Positions 26,555 through 35,699 are shown, numbered from the stretch's first letter. The stretch: DNA of 64,000 nt from Chlamydia sp. (GCF_017472245.1 NZ_JAFUQR010000008.1:214579-278578), one strand, 5' to 3'. Numbers and translations: made by a program. Notes: generated by a model not told the origin, from the letters alone.

Positions 26555-27925
26555 TTAACGGTGATGTTTTCTCAAACTTTGTTCGGATGCATTCCATGTC
26601 GGCAAGAAGAACAACAATGCAATCAAAGCACAAGCTAAGAGAGCAACAAAGAATCCATGCCATCCCCAATCTTGAGCGACTTTCCCCAGAGGATACCCTG
26701 CAAAAGCTGCTCCGAAATAGGCGAACCATCCAGTGAAGCCACTGGCTGTTCCAGCAGCTTTCTTATGTGATAATTCTGCAGCTGCCAGTCCGATCATCAT
26801 TTGAGGCCCGAAAAGGAAGAACCCAATGATAAACAAGAAAGTTCCATCAACCCACCATACAAAATGATCGTGAGTTCCCCATAATCCTAAAATAGAGAGC
26901 AAAAGTCCTAACGAGAAAACAACGTTCATGGGCCCGCGTTTCCCTTTAGAAATGGTATCAGACAGCCATCCGGCCAACAGCATACCAAATAATCCACCAA
27001 TTTCAAACAGAGATACGCAAAGATTTGCTTTCACGGTGGAATAGCTTTTTGTCTCTATCAAGTAAAGAGCGCTCCAATCATTTACTGCCATACGGACCAC
27101 ATAGATGAAGAATGAAGCAAATGATAGGAACCATAGCCATTTATTAGACAGCACATAGGTAAAAAGGATTTCTCTGGTGGAAAGCTCTCTTTCTGCCTCT
27201 TCTTCTAAAATTTCTGCAGTAGTTTCTTCATGTGGAGGGGTTTTCTCATCTTTTCTAAATTTTTCTATCGCAGGGAGCCCAAGAGATTGAGGGGTATCCC
27301 GTAAACGATCGATCAACACAAATCCCATAATAATACAGATGATTCCTGGGATAAACATGGCTCCTCGCCATCCTGCATAATCGATAGCAATCCCTGTTAG
27401 AATGGGAATGAGGGCTCCCCCTATATTGTGGGAGGTGCTCCAGACGCTCCACCAAGTTCCTCTTTCTGATTTAGAATACCAGTGGGTTAGTAAACGAGCG
27501 CAAGGAGGCCATCCCCATCCCTGGAACCACCCATTAATTCCCCAGAATAAAACAAACAAGGGGACTGTAGATGACAGCCCAAAGAAAATGTTAGAAATCC
27601 CCGTTATAATCAATCCAACAGCCATAAAATAACGAGGGTTGGACTGGTCCGACATCACGCCACTGACAAACTTGCTAATGCCGTAAGTAATGTAAAGTGT
27701 ACTACCAATAATGCCCAGCTGAGCCTTGTCAAACCCTAGATCAGCTATCAGGGTTGGCATAGCAAAGGTAAAACTTTTTCTAGTAAAATAAAAGAATACG
27801 TAACCGAAGAACATGCTGTAAAAGATGCGCACTCTCCAGTATTTGTATTGCTTTTTAACCAACTCCGGGTCACTGATTTCTTTAACGTGGCGAGGAGGCT
27901 GAAAAATTTTGGTCCATAGACTCAT
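26555..27925 (-). CDS. uhpC: Hexose-phosphate transporter (MFS, organophosphate:phosphate antiporter)
   Basis: This 456-residue protein has 12 predicted helices with the central cytoplasmic loop near 215-245. The N-terminal YFTRKSFTFAMPTL and GWGWPPCARLLTHW are typical of the OPA family (UhpT, UhpC, GlpT). In Chlamydia the homologue imports glucose-6-phosphate from the host. It starts at ATG 27925 and lies upstream of dnaE. A 379-base non-coding region separates it from the divergent hisS. Confidence 0.93.
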   Translation of the reverse strand: MSLWTKIFQPPRHVKEISDPELVKKQYKYWRVRIFYSMFFGYVFFYFTRKSFTFAMPTLIADLGFDKAQLGIIGSTLYITYGISKFVSGVMSDQSNPRYFMAVGLIITGISNIFFGLSSTVPLFVLFWGINGWFQGWGWPPCARLLTHWYSKSERGTWWSVWSTSHNIGGALIPILTGIAIDYAGWRGAMFIPGIICIIMGFVLIDRLRDTPQSLGLPAIEKFRKDEKTPPHEETTAEILEEEAERELSTREILFTYVLSNKWLWFLSFASFFIYVVRMAVNDWSALYLIETKSYSTVKANLCVSLFEIGGLFGMLLAGWLSDTISKGKRGPMNVVFSLGLLLSILGLWGTHDHFVWWVDGTFLFIIGFFLFGPQMMIGLAAAELSHKKAAGTASGFTGWFAYFGAAFAGYPLGKVAQDWGWHGFFVALLACALIALLFFLPTWNASEQSLRKHHR

Positions 27926-28304
27926 AAGTATTAGCTCGATTCAAATGTGTTTGTTTTAGAAGCTTAAGAAAAATACGAACGCGCGCTGAGACGGAAGTAC
28001 CAGCTTCTAAGACCTCGTTTTTTTTGCCATCAATCTAGGCTAGACCAGCCCGGGCATCATATTGGACGATTACAGCAATGTCGTCAATACTCCTTATTTT
28101 TTTTCATTTAGCTCAAAGAGTTTTAGAAGACAACCTGTTTGCTTTTTTATAAGAAGGGAAGGAGTGGGTTTTCGAGTGGTCCTGAAAACTCTTTTGGTGT
28201 AACATGATGATCTCGTTCTTTGTGTAAAGAAATAAATTTGAAAGAAATGCTAATAGATTCTCAAAAAAAATTTCTTTTGTAGGAGAATAATTCGGTTATA
28301 CAAA
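27926..28304. other. 379-base intergenic region between divergent uhpC and hisS
   Basis: No ORF worth calling is present. On the minus strand a TATGAT near 28048-28053 with ACGACA 17 bases upstream is a possible uhpC promoter, about 120 bases before the gene. A GCCCGGGC palindrome sits near 28046-28030, and a run of eight T on the plus strand near 28018. An AGGAG is seen about 20 bases before the hisS ATG. I recognise no RNA gene here. Confidence 0.4.
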
Positions 28305-29591
28305 ATGAGTAATGCGTTGCCAAAAGGCGTTTTTGATATCTTTCCTTATGTAACCAATCCAAAAAATCTTTGGAGAAATTCCTTTCTATGGAAAACGGTT
28401 GAGGACGCAGCCCATCGCATATGTAATTTATACGGGTTTGATGAGATTCGAACTCCTGTTTTTGAGAAAACAGAAACTTTTTTGAAAGTTGGAGAGTATA
28501 GTGACATTGTTAAAAAAGAGGTGTACACTTTTTTGGACAAAAAAGGGCGCTCTCTGACTCTGCGCCCTGAGGGAACAGCAGCTGTCGTCCGTGCTTTGCT
28601 GGACCATTCTTCTGACATTCGTGGAGATAATAAAATCTATTATATTTTGCCCATGTTTCGCTATGAGCGGCAGCAGTCTGGGCGCTATCGCCAGCACCAT
28701 CAGTTTGGTTTGGAGGCAATTGGAGTAAGGCATCCTTTTCGCGATGTTGAAGTATTGTCTTTACTATGGGATTTTTATGCAGCTATTGGGCTGAAGCATA
28801 TGCAGATCCAATTAAATTTTTTAGGAGGACAAAAGACACGAGCTCGTTATGATGAGGCTTTACGAGAATTTTTCCGTAATGATCTAGATACCTTATCAGC
28901 ATTGAGCAGAGAAAGATATCAAACGAACTTGTTGCGGATTTTAGATTCTAAGGAGCCGGAAGATCAAGAGCTTATTGAAAAAGCTCCTTCTATTTTAGAG
29001 TACGTGGATGATGAGGATCTAGCCTATTTTGATATTGTGTTATCAGAATTAAAAGCTTTAGGTATTCCTCATACAATTAATCCACGTCTCGTTCGGGGGT
29101 TGGATTATTACACAGATTTAGTATTTGAAGCTGTAAATGTTCTTGGTAAGCACTCTTATGCATTAGGTGGTGGCGGCCGCTATGATGAGTTAGTTGCCCA
29201 ATCTGGAGGCCCTGCTATGCCAGCTTTTGGTTTTGGAGTTGGACTAGAAAGAGTAATTCAAACATTGTTGGAGCAAGGAGGCTCTTTGCCCCTTTCTGCA
29301 AAGCGGTTGAGATTAATCCCTATGGATGAGCGCGCGGATCGATTTTGTTTTGACTGGGCGAAACACTTGCGTCTTTTAGGTGTAGCGACAGAGGTAGATT
29401 GGGCTCATAAGAAGCCTAAGTTAGCATTGAGAGATGCTTCCGATCAACAAATAGGTTTTGTTTGTCTTATTGGAGATCAGGAGTTGTCGACAAAACGGTT
29501 TATAGTTAAGGATATGGTTTTGCATCAAAGCTTCTCAGGAGCTCAACAAGATGTAGAACAAAGGTTAGTTTATGAAGTACAGAACACATAA
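28305..29591 (+). CDS. hisS: Histidyl-tRNA synthetase
   Basis: This 428-residue class II synthetase has motif 2 in MFRYERQQSGRYRQHHQFG, histidine-binding LVRGLDYYTDLVFE and GGGGRYDEL, and motif 3 in FGFGVGLERV, followed by the anticodon-binding domain. It charges tRNA-His. ATG 28305 is used; the closest Shine-Dalgarno (AGGAG) is about 20 bases away, which is far. It overlaps aspS by 20 bases. Confidence 0.97.
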   Translation: MSNALPKGVFDIFPYVTNPKNLWRNSFLWKTVEDAAHRICNLYGFDEIRTPVFEKTETFLKVGEYSDIVKKEVYTFLDKKGRSLTLRPEGTAAVVRALLDHSSDIRGDNKIYYILPMFRYERQQSGRYRQHHQFGLEAIGVRHPFRDVEVLSLLWDFYAAIGLKHMQIQLNFLGGQKTRARYDEALREFFRNDLDTLSALSRERYQTNLLRILDSKEPEDQELIEKAPSILEYVDDEDLAYFDIVLSELKALGIPHTINPRLVRGLDYYTDLVFEAVNVLGKHSYALGGGGRYDELVAQSGGPAMPAFGFGVGLERVIQTLLEQGGSLPLSAKRLRLIPMDERADRFCFDWAKHLRLLGVATEVDWAHKKPKLALRDASDQQIGFVCLIGDQELSTKRFIVKDMVLHQSFSGAQQDVEQRLVYEVQNT

Positions 29592-31320
29592 ATGTAATGA
29601 GTTATCCCTTGATCATGTAGGGGAACATGTTCGCTTGTCTGGATGGGTGCATCGTTATCGTAATCACGGGGGAGTGGTTTTTATCGATTTACGGGATCGA
29701 TTTGGAATTATACAGATCGTGTGTCGACAAGAAGAGAATCCAGAACTTCATCAGGTTATGGATCAAGTGCGATCTGAGTGGGTGCTCTGTGTAGAGGGAG
29801 TTGTTTGTTCTCGATTGGAGGGAATGGAAAATCCTAATTTAGCTACAGGATGTATCGAGGTAGAAGTGTCTCGTCTAGAAGTTTTATCTCGGGCACAAAA
29901 TCTTCCTTTTTCGATTTCTGACGAGCATATTCACGTGAATGAGGAGTTGAGACTGACTTATCGCTATTTGGATATGCGTCGTGGAGATATTCTAGATAGA
30001 TTGATGTGTCGACATAAAATTATGCTGGCTTGTCGACAATATTTGGATGAGCAAGGATTTACAGAAGTTGTGACTCCAATTTTGGGTAAATCTACTCCAG
30101 AAGGAGCTAGGGATTATTTAGTTCCTTCGCGGATTTATCCAGGGAATTTTTATGCACTTCCACAGTCTCCCCAGCTGTTTAAACAAATTTTGATGGTCGG
30201 AGGATTGGACCGTTATTTCCAAATAGCCACTTGTTTCCGTGATGAAGATTTACGCGCCGATCGTCAGCCAGAGTTTGCGCAAATAGATATGGAAATGAGC
30301 TTTGGGGGGCCTGAAGATCTTTTCCCCATAGTAGAAGATCTCGTTGTGCGGTTGTTTGCAGTTAAAGGCATTGAATTAGCGACACCTTTCCCTAGAATGA
30401 CATATCAGGATGCTAAAGATTTTTATGGAACCGATAAACCAGACTTACGTTTTGGTTTACGTCTTAAAAACTGTTGTGAGTATGCTCAGAAATTTTCTTT
30501 TTCCATTTTCTTGGATCAATTAGCTCAAGGAGGAACTGTTAAAGGATTTTGCGTTCCTGGTGGAGCAGATATGTCAAGAAAACAATTGGATATCTATACG
30601 GATTTTGTGAAGCGTTATGGCGCCATGGGATTGGTATGGGTTAAGAAACAAGATGGAGGAATTTCTTCCAACGTTGCGAAATTTGCTTCAGAAGAGGTTT
30701 TTCAAGAAATGTTTGAGGCTTTTGAGGCTAAAGAGCACGATATTCTGTTGTTGATAGCAGCTCCAGAATCTGTTGCAAACCAGTCTTTAGATCATTTACG
30801 AAGATTAATTGCAAAAGACCGTCATCTTTATAATGAGAGACAACATAATTTTGTGTGGATTACAGACTTTCCTCTTTTTGCGAAGGAAGAAGGAGAGCTT
30901 TGTCCTGAGCATCATCCTTTCACAGCTCCTTTAGAAGAAGATATTCCTCTGTTGGATACGGATCCTTTGTCTGTTCGTTCATCTAGCTACGATCTAGTAT
31001 TGAACGGATATGAAATTGCTTCAGGCTCTCAACGTATACATAATCCAGATTTGCAAAATAAAATATTTGCTTTATTAAAGTTGTCTCAAGAAAGTGTGAA
31101 AAAGAAGTTCGGATTTTTTATCGATGCATTAAGTTTTGGGACACCTCCGCATTTAGGGATTGCATTAGGGTTGGATCGTATTATGATGGTTCTTTCCGGA
31201 GCTGAAACGATTCGAGAAGTTATTGCTTTCCCAAAAACGCAGAAAGCTGGGGATTTAATGATATCAGCACCTTCGGAAATTTTACCGATCCAATTAAAGG
31301 AGCTAGGGCTGAAACTGTGA
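29572..31320 (+). CDS. aspS: Aspartyl-tRNA synthetase, bacterial type
   Basis: This 582-residue class II synthetase has an N-terminal OB-fold anticodon-binding domain (about 1-105; RLSGWVHRYRNHGGVVFIDL), the catalytic core with TPEGARDYLVP, motif 2 FRDEDLRADRQPEFAQIDME, a GAD insertion (about 275-415) that marks the bacterial form, and motif 3 GIALGLDRIMMVL. Chlamydiae lack asparaginyl-tRNA synthetase as far as I recall, so a non-discriminating role with GatCAB is likely. It overlaps hisS. Confidence 0.97.
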   Translation: MKYRTHKCNELSLDHVGEHVRLSGWVHRYRNHGGVVFIDLRDRFGIIQIVCRQEENPELHQVMDQVRSEWVLCVEGVVCSRLEGMENPNLATGCIEVEVSRLEVLSRAQNLPFSISDEHIHVNEELRLTYRYLDMRRGDILDRLMCRHKIMLACRQYLDEQGFTEVVTPILGKSTPEGARDYLVPSRIYPGNFYALPQSPQLFKQILMVGGLDRYFQIATCFRDEDLRADRQPEFAQIDMEMSFGGPEDLFPIVEDLVVRLFAVKGIELATPFPRMTYQDAKDFYGTDKPDLRFGLRLKNCCEYAQKFSFSIFLDQLAQGGTVKGFCVPGGADMSRKQLDIYTDFVKRYGAMGLVWVKKQDGGISSNVAKFASEEVFQEMFEAFEAKEHDILLLIAAPESVANQSLDHLRRLIAKDRHLYNERQHNFVWITDFPLFAKEEGELCPEHHPFTAPLEEDIPLLDTDPLSVRSSSYDLVLNGYEIASGSQRIHNPDLQNKIFALLKLSQESVKKKFGFFIDALSFGTPPHLGIALGLDRIMMVLSGAETIREVIAFPKTQKAGDLMISAPSEILPIQLKELGLKL

Positions 31321-31452
31321 TATCGTTTTTACTTTAAAAGTTGAGCGAAGAGAACTTTTTTTACGCTAAGAGAGGGTGTAAGTCCTTCATTTGAGAAAAT
31401 GATTTTCAAAAAGCGCGTCTGTAAAAGTCGGGTGCAACTAAGGAAGGAGCGA

Positions 31453-32184
31453 ATGAAGAATATATTAAGTTGGATGCTTATGTTTGCTATTGCTTTGCCT
31501 ATCGTAGGATGTGATAATGGAGGCGGAGCGCAAACATCTGAGACGGAGAAAAGTATGGCAGAAGACTCTGTACTAACAGATAATCAAAAATTATCTATGA
31601 CTTTTGGACATTTATTGGCTCGTCAACTCAAGCGTACGGAAGATTTTACGTTAGATCTTGCTGGAGTTGTTCGGGGAATACAAGCCGAGATTGAAGGGAA
31701 GAGTGCTCCCCTCACAGATTCTGAATATGAAACACAGATGGCAGAAGTACAGAAGGTAAGTTTTGAGAAAAAATGTTCAGAGAACTTAGCTTCTGCGGAA
31801 AAGTTTCTAAAAGAAAATAAAAATAAAGCGGGTGTTGTTGAAATTGAACCCAGCAAACTACAATACCGCATCGTAAAAGAAGGGACAGGAAAAGTTCTTT
31901 CAGGGAAACCAACTGCTCTGCTTCATTACACAGGAAGCTTTATCAATGGACAAGTTTTTGATACTTCGGAGAAAAACAAAGAACCCATCTTATTACCTTT
32001 AACAAAAGTAATTCCAGGATTTTCCCAAGGAATGCAAGGGATGAAGGAAGGAGAGGTTAGGGTTCTGTACATTCACCCTGATTTAGCTTATGGTACCGCG
32101 GGACAATTACCTCCAAATTCTTTACTCATTTTTGAAGTGAAGTTAGTTGAGGCAAATGATGATAACGCGTCGGTTACGGAGTAA
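31453..32184 (+). CDS. mip: Mip-like FKBP peptidyl-prolyl isomerase lipoprotein
   Basis: From ATG 31453 the protein has 243 residues, a signal peptide and a lipobox (IVGC, Cys20). The Mip N-terminal dimerisation domain (about 40-130) and an FKBP domain (about 140-235; LLHYTGSFINGQVFDTSE, GMKEGEVRVLYIHPDLAYG) follow. It belongs to the macrophage infectivity potentiator family and is a surface-exposed prolyl isomerase in Chlamydia. A strong AAGGAAGGAG precedes ATG 31453; a longer ATG at 31399 lacks a ribosome site and would bury the signal peptide. Confidence 0.95.
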   Translation: MKNILSWMLMFAIALPIVGCDNGGGAQTSETEKSMAEDSVLTDNQKLSMTFGHLLARQLKRTEDFTLDLAGVVRGIQAEIEGKSAPLTDSEYETQMAEVQKVSFEKKCSENLASAEKFLKENKNKAGVVEIEPSKLQYRIVKEGTGKVLSGKPTALLHYTGSFINGQVFDTSEKNKEPILLPLTKVIPGFSQGMQGMKEGEVRVLYIHPDLAYGTAGQLPPNSLLIFEVKLVEANDDNASVTE

Positions 32185-32199
32185 TCACTGGGAATTTTT

Positions 32200-32667
32200 A
32201 TGCGCATAGTTCTTCATAATCCAGATATTCCTCAGAACACAGGGAATATTGGTAGGACGTGTGTAGCTTTAGGGGCTGAACTGATACTGGTTCGACCCCT
32301 AGGGTTTTCTTTAGCGGATAAGTTTGTAAAAAGAGCCGGTATGGATTACTGGAGAGAGCTTTCTTTATCCGTGGTCGATTCTTTAGAAGAAGCTGTTCAG
32401 GGCGAGTCCAAAGAAAAAATTTTTTATTTAACCACAAAGGCCTCCTCTTATTATGGAGAGAGGGAGTTACCTCTAGATGGGACTTATATTTTTGGGGCTG
32501 AATCAAAAGGTTTACCACAAGAGATCTTGGATGCTAATCCGTCTCAGTGTTTATTCATTCCTATGATTAAAGGGACGCGGTCTTTAAATTTGGCTACTTC
32601 TGCGGGGATTGTGATGTATGAAGTTATTCGGCAAAATTATCAAGAATTTCTTTTGAAAGAATTTTAA
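32200..32667 (+). CDS. trmL: tRNA (cytidine/uridine-34 2'-O)-methyltransferase, TrmL/SpoU family
   Basis: This 155-residue SPOUT methyltransferase has NTGNIGRTC (residues 13-21), the knot motifs FGAESKGLP (about 100) and SLNLATSAGIVMYE (about 128-141). The short length without an extra RNA-binding domain is typical of TrmL (YibK), which modifies the wobble base of tRNA-Leu(CAA/UAA). It lies 15 bases after mip and ends in a terminator. Confidence 0.9.
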   Translation: MRIVLHNPDIPQNTGNIGRTCVALGAELILVRPLGFSLADKFVKRAGMDYWRELSLSVVDSLEEAVQGESKEKIFYLTTKASSYYGERELPLDGTYIFGAESKGLPQEILDANPSQCLFIPMIKGTRSLNLATSAGIVMYEVIRQNYQEFLLKEF

Positions 32668-32690
32668 GGCCGATACTTCTCGGCCTTTTA
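32666..32690 (+). terminator. Terminator after trmL, in the gap to convergent trxA
   Basis: AAGGCCGA / TCGGCCTT, an 8-bp GC-rich stem with a 6-base loop, followed by TTAT. It overlaps the trmL stop. Convergent position suggests it may also stop trxA transcripts, though the T tract on that side is weak. Confidence 0.75.
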
Positions 32691-32703
32691 TAGAAATAAT
32701 TCT

Positions 32704-33012
32704 TTATTGATGCTCAGAGATTAGTCTGATTAAAGAGTCTTTGTCTTTTAGACCAACACTACGCTCAACTTCTCTCCCGTCTTTGAACAAAATTAAAGTT
32801 GGAATAGAAGAGACCCCATATTGTTCTGCAGGACGAGGAGAGGCATCAATGTCCAATTTCAAAACGGTTACGCTAGGGAGTTCTGTCGCTACAGCTTCTA
32901 GTACAGGTGTAAGCATTTTGCAAGGGCCGCACCATTCAGCAAAAAAGTCAACAAGGACTAGCCCAGAAGCAATGCTATCAGAGAAATTATCTTGAGATAC
33001 AATTTGGACCAT
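32704..33012 (-). CDS. trxA: Thioredoxin
   Basis: This 102-residue protein has the active site W27-C-G-P-C31 and the cis-Pro region SSIPTLILFKDG. It reduces cytosolic disulfides. The start is ATG 33012. Upstream on the same strand lies tRNA-Leu(CAG), 173 bases away, so the gene may be read from the tRNA promoter or from its own. In Chlamydia it is relevant to the redox change at differentiation. Confidence 0.97.
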   Translation of the reverse strand: MVQIVSQDNFSDSIASGLVLVDFFAEWCGPCKMLTPVLEAVATELPSVTVLKLDIDASPRPAEQYGVSSIPTLILFKDGREVERSVGLKDKDSLIRLISEHQ

Positions 33013-33185
33013 AAAACTCGTTCCTAATTTAAAAACTTGTGTAATTTTTTGCTACGAGGTTGCAGCAGTCTTTTAGAACTTCGAGCAGTTCCTTTTGCCA
33101 GAAATTCTGAAAGCCAGTTAGCCATAATCTTCGCGCAAAAGTCAAGAAAGATACCTTTATTCAAGGCGTTTAGCGAAAAGAAAAT

Positions 33186-33269
33186 TGCAGCTAAGAAGAC
33201 TTGAACTTCCATGAGCCAAAGCTCACTAGAACCTGAATCTAGCGCGTCTACCGGTTCCGCCATAGCTGC
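33186..33269 (-). tRNA. tRNA-Leu (anticodon CAG)
   Basis: The acceptor stem GCAGCTA / TAGCTGC (7 bp), discriminator A, D-arm CCGGTAGACGCG, anticodon arm CTAGA-TTCAGGT-TCTAG giving CAG, and a long class II variable arm (GAGCTTTGGCTC) fit tRNA-Leu. The 3' CCA is not encoded (GCA then ATT), so it must be added enzymatically. Confidence 0.93.
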
Positions 33270-33278
33270 GTGAAGGGC

Positions 33279-33307
33279 AGTATAGAAGGAAAGCTTTTTT
33301 AATAAAA
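33279..33307 (-). promoter_or_regulatory. Possible promoter of tRNA-Leu(CAG)
   Basis: On the minus strand TATACT (33284-33279) with TTTATT/TTTTAT about 16-17 bases upstream. The start would be just a few bases before the mature tRNA. The -35 is weak. Confidence 0.35.
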
Positions 33308-33729
33308 GACGAAGCTCAAGCAAAAATTCATGCAAAACTTGTAAGAATGTCTTTTAAGTACTTTTTACAAATTAGGAAGATAAGATATAAGGAGCAGGAA
33401 ATTTTTGATCTTTGATACAAAAGAGGCTAAGCAATATGATTTTTTTGTACTGAGACAGCTTTTTGTTTGAATTTAAAGTCTTATTGAAAACGTAATGAGC
33501 TTGTGCCTAACAAAAAATCGTGGTAGCATGTAGTCGATTCAGGATGCCCCTACCTTTAGAGTTTGGGGAGGTTAGGCCTGTTTTGCTTTTTGTAAAAATA
33601 TTTTTGCAAGGAAGTGAGAGTAGGTAGAGAACAAGGATATGGGTGGAAGACTTTTCTTCTTTGGAAGGAAAGCTGGGTGAAAAGAAGAATCGGTATGTTA
33701 TTTAGCAGCTGAAAAAAGTAAGGATAAGT
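33308..33729. other. Intergenic leader region before the CT538-like gene
   Basis: No coding signal on either strand. It holds a candidate promoter at 33501-33529 and, downstream, a GC-rich inverted repeat (CCTACCT / AGGTTAGG, 13-base loop, near 33548-33577) followed by the T-rich stretch TGTTTTGCTTTTTG. The remaining leader of about 150 bases to ATG 33730 is otherwise unremarkable. It may hold an attenuator or a small RNA. Confidence 0.4.
33501..33529 (+). promoter_or_regulatory. Candidate extended -10 promoter for the CT538-like operon
   Basis: TTGTGC (33501-33506), a 17-base spacer ending TGG, and TAGCAT (33524-33529). The TG ahead of the -10 makes an extended -10. The leader to ATG 33730 would be about 195 bases. 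Confidence 0.45.
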
Positions 33730-34446
33730 ATGAATATTTCTGGAAGTATCAAACAAAAACTTCTCCAGTTTTTGAAAAAACAAAAATCCCCAGAATTGTT
33801 AGCAACGTACTTGTTTTATTTAGAGCAGTCTTTGCATTTAAGTCCGGTTGTTTTTGTTCGAGATAAAATAATTTTTAAAAGCGTAGAAGATGCCATCAAG
33901 CTTCTAGAGGCAAGTAAAAAAATCTGGAGAGAAACTGAGATTCAAATTTCTTCTGGTAAACCCGAGGTAAATGAACAGACAAAGCGTATTTATATTTGTC
34001 CATTTACGGGGAAAGTTTTTGCTGATAATGTCTATGCAAATCCTCAAGATGCGATTTATGATTGGCTCTCTTCCTGCCCTCAGAATAGAGAACGTCAGAG
34101 CGGGGTTGCCGTAAAACGATTTTTGGTATCCGATGATCCTGAGGTGATTAGAGCGTATATAGTTCCTCCAAAAGACCCCATCATCAAGACTGTGTATGCT
34201 TCCGCTATAACAGGAAAGTTATTCCATAGTTTGCCAGCTCTCTTGGAAGATTTTAAAACTTCATATTTGCGTCCTATGACTCTTGAAGAGGTGCAAAATC
34301 AGAATAAATTCCAATTAGAAAGCTCATTTTTGACTCTATTGCAGGATGCTTTAGAGGAGGAAAAGATCGCTGAGTTTGTCGAAAGCCTTGCAGATGACAC
34401 AGCGTTTCATGAGTACATTAGCCAATGGGTAGATACAGAAGAGTAA
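33730..34446 (+). CDS. Conserved chlamydial protein of unknown function (CT538-like, possible DUF2709)
   Basis: This 238-residue soluble protein is alpha/beta mixed. A CPFTGKVFAD segment (about 97) and a second SAITGKLFHS (about 158) look like a repeated fold element. There is no signal peptide or membrane helix. It resembles the chlamydia-specific DUF2709 group as far as I remember. The start has AAGGATAAGT upstream. Its end overlaps tsaE by 22 bases, so the two are coupled; the dnaQ-like gene follows at once. Confidence 0.75.
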   Translation: MNISGSIKQKLLQFLKKQKSPELLATYLFYLEQSLHLSPVVFVRDKIIFKSVEDAIKLLEASKKIWRETEIQISSGKPEVNEQTKRIYICPFTGKVFADNVYANPQDAIYDWLSSCPQNRERQSGVAVKRFLVSDDPEVIRAYIVPPKDPIIKTVYASAITGKLFHSLPALLEDFKTSYLRPMTLEEVQNQNKFQLESSFLTLLQDALEEEKIAEFVESLADDTAFHEYISQWVDTEE

Positions 34447-34898
34447 CTAATTCTTATGAAGAAACTATAGATTTGGCTGCCACGTTCGGGAGGCACCTGG
34501 CTCCTGGAATGGTTGTTCTGCTATCAGGAGACTATGGCTCAGGAAAAACGGAGTTTGTTAGAGGAATTGTTCAAGGGTTTTTAGGGGAGGCTGCTGCCAG
34601 TCAGGTGGCAAGCCCCTCTTTTGCTTTACTTCATGTTTACGAGTCGAACAGGCAAAAAGTCTGCCATTATGATTTGTACCGTCTTGAAATGATGCATGTC
34701 AAAAGTGTAGAAAGTCTTTTTCAAGATGCGGAAGAAGAGGATCTTATCTGCATCGAATGGCCTGAAGCAGTGAATCTCCTTCCGCAATTTCGTAAAAGTT
34801 TTTGTGTGCGTATGCGCTTTCTTACGGTTGCGCAAAGGGAAGTAATTATAGAAGTCGCAGAAGATTGTGATTTGAGCTTTTTTATGGAGAAAGATTAG
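34425..34898 (+). CDS. tsaE: tRNA threonylcarbamoyladenosine biosynthesis ATPase TsaE
   Basis: This 157-residue P-loop protein has Walker A GDYGSGKTEF (about residue 35-44), switch region VASPSFALLHVY and ICIEWPE (Walker B-like). It is the YjeE/TsaE partner of TsaB, TsaC and TsaD in making t6A37 on ANN-decoding tRNAs. It overlaps the upstream gene by 22 bases; the next gene starts 3 bases after its stop. Confidence 0.94.
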   Translation: MGRYRRVTNSYEETIDLAATFGRHLAPGMVVLLSGDYGSGKTEFVRGIVQGFLGEAAASQVASPSFALLHVYESNRQKVCHYDLYRLEMMHVKSVESLFQDAEEEDLICIEWPEAVNLLPQFRKSFCVRMRFLTVAQREVIIEVAEDCDLSFFMEKD

Positions 34899-34901
34899 CG
34901 C

Positions 34902-35654
34902 GTGGTACTATTGAAAGATGCTGAGTTCGTGTGTTTAGATTGTGAAACAACAGGATTAGATGTAAAAAAAGACCGTGTTATTGAGTTCGCTGCCATTCGG
35001 TTTACATTCGATACCATTATCGATTCAGTAGAATTTCTTATCCATCCAGAGCGAGCTGTTTCAGCAGAATCGCAAAAGATTCATAAAATTTCTGATGCAA
35101 TGTTAAAGGATAAACCAAAATTTAGTGAGGTATTTTTTAAAATCAAAGGGTTTTTTAAAGAAAGAGATCTCATTGTTGGACATCATGTAGGATTTGATTT
35201 GCAGGTCCTTTCTCAAGAAAGTGAACGTTTAGGCAAAACCTTTCTGCCAAAGCAGCATTATGTTATAGATACTTTACGTCTGGCAAAGGAATATGGAGAT
35301 AGCCCTAATAATTCTTTAGAAGCTTTGGCGAGACATTTTAATGTTCCTCATCACGGGAATCATCGAGCCATGAAGGACGTTGAAATGAATGTTAAAGTGT
35401 TTAAACATTTGACGAAACGGTTTCGCACATTGTCCCAGATCACGCACATTTTATCTAAGCCAATTAAAATGAAATATATGCCACTAGGCAAATATAAAGG
35501 GCGTTTGTTTACAGATATTCCTTTAGAATATTTGTTATGGGCTTCCAAAATGGACTTTGATCAAGATTTACTTTTTTCTATTCGCAGTGAGATTAAGACT
35601 CGTAAAAAAGGCACTGGATTCGCTCAGGCTAATAACCCTTTTTTAGGATTATAA
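34902..35654 (+). CDS. DnaQ-like 3'-5' exonuclease with C-terminal DUF3820-type module
   Basis: The DEDDh exonuclease fold has ExoI LDCETTGLD (about residue 13), ExoII HHVGFDLQVL (about 91) and ExoIII NHRAMKDVEM (about 150), the catalytic D, E, D, H and D. After residue 185, MPLGKYKGRLFTDIPLEYLL matches the DUF3820 module seen behind some DnaQ proteins. It may proofread DnaE or act in repair. GTG 34902 with GGAGA upstream is the only plausible start. Confidence 0.88.
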   Translation: MVLLKDAEFVCLDCETTGLDVKKDRVIEFAAIRFTFDTIIDSVEFLIHPERAVSAESQKIHKISDAMLKDKPKFSEVFFKIKGFFKERDLIVGHHVGFDLQVLSQESERLGKTFLPKQHYVIDTLRLAKEYGDSPNNSLEALARHFNVPHHGNHRAMKDVEMNVKVFKHLTKRFRTLSQITHILSKPIKMKYMPLGKYKGRLFTDIPLEYLLWASKMDFDQDLLFSIRSEIKTRKKGTGFAQANNPFLGL

Positions 35655-35670
35655 TCTTTCAAGGAATTGC

Positions 35671-35699
35671 TTGATTTTCTTCGGTATCAAGATTACTAT
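35671..35699 (+). promoter_or_regulatory. Sigma-66-type promoter for the acyl-CoA thioesterase gene
   Basis: TTGATT (35671-35676), a 17-base spacer and TACTAT (35694-35699). The inverted repeat CTTGAT / ATCAAG covers the -35 and most of the spacer, so it may be an operator or a terminator of the dnaQ transcript. Confidence 0.55.

Noticed and set aside
33024..33335. 103-codon minus-strand ORF between trxA and the CT538-like gene
   Set aside because: It runs through tRNA-Leu(CAG) in full and has no protein-like pattern.
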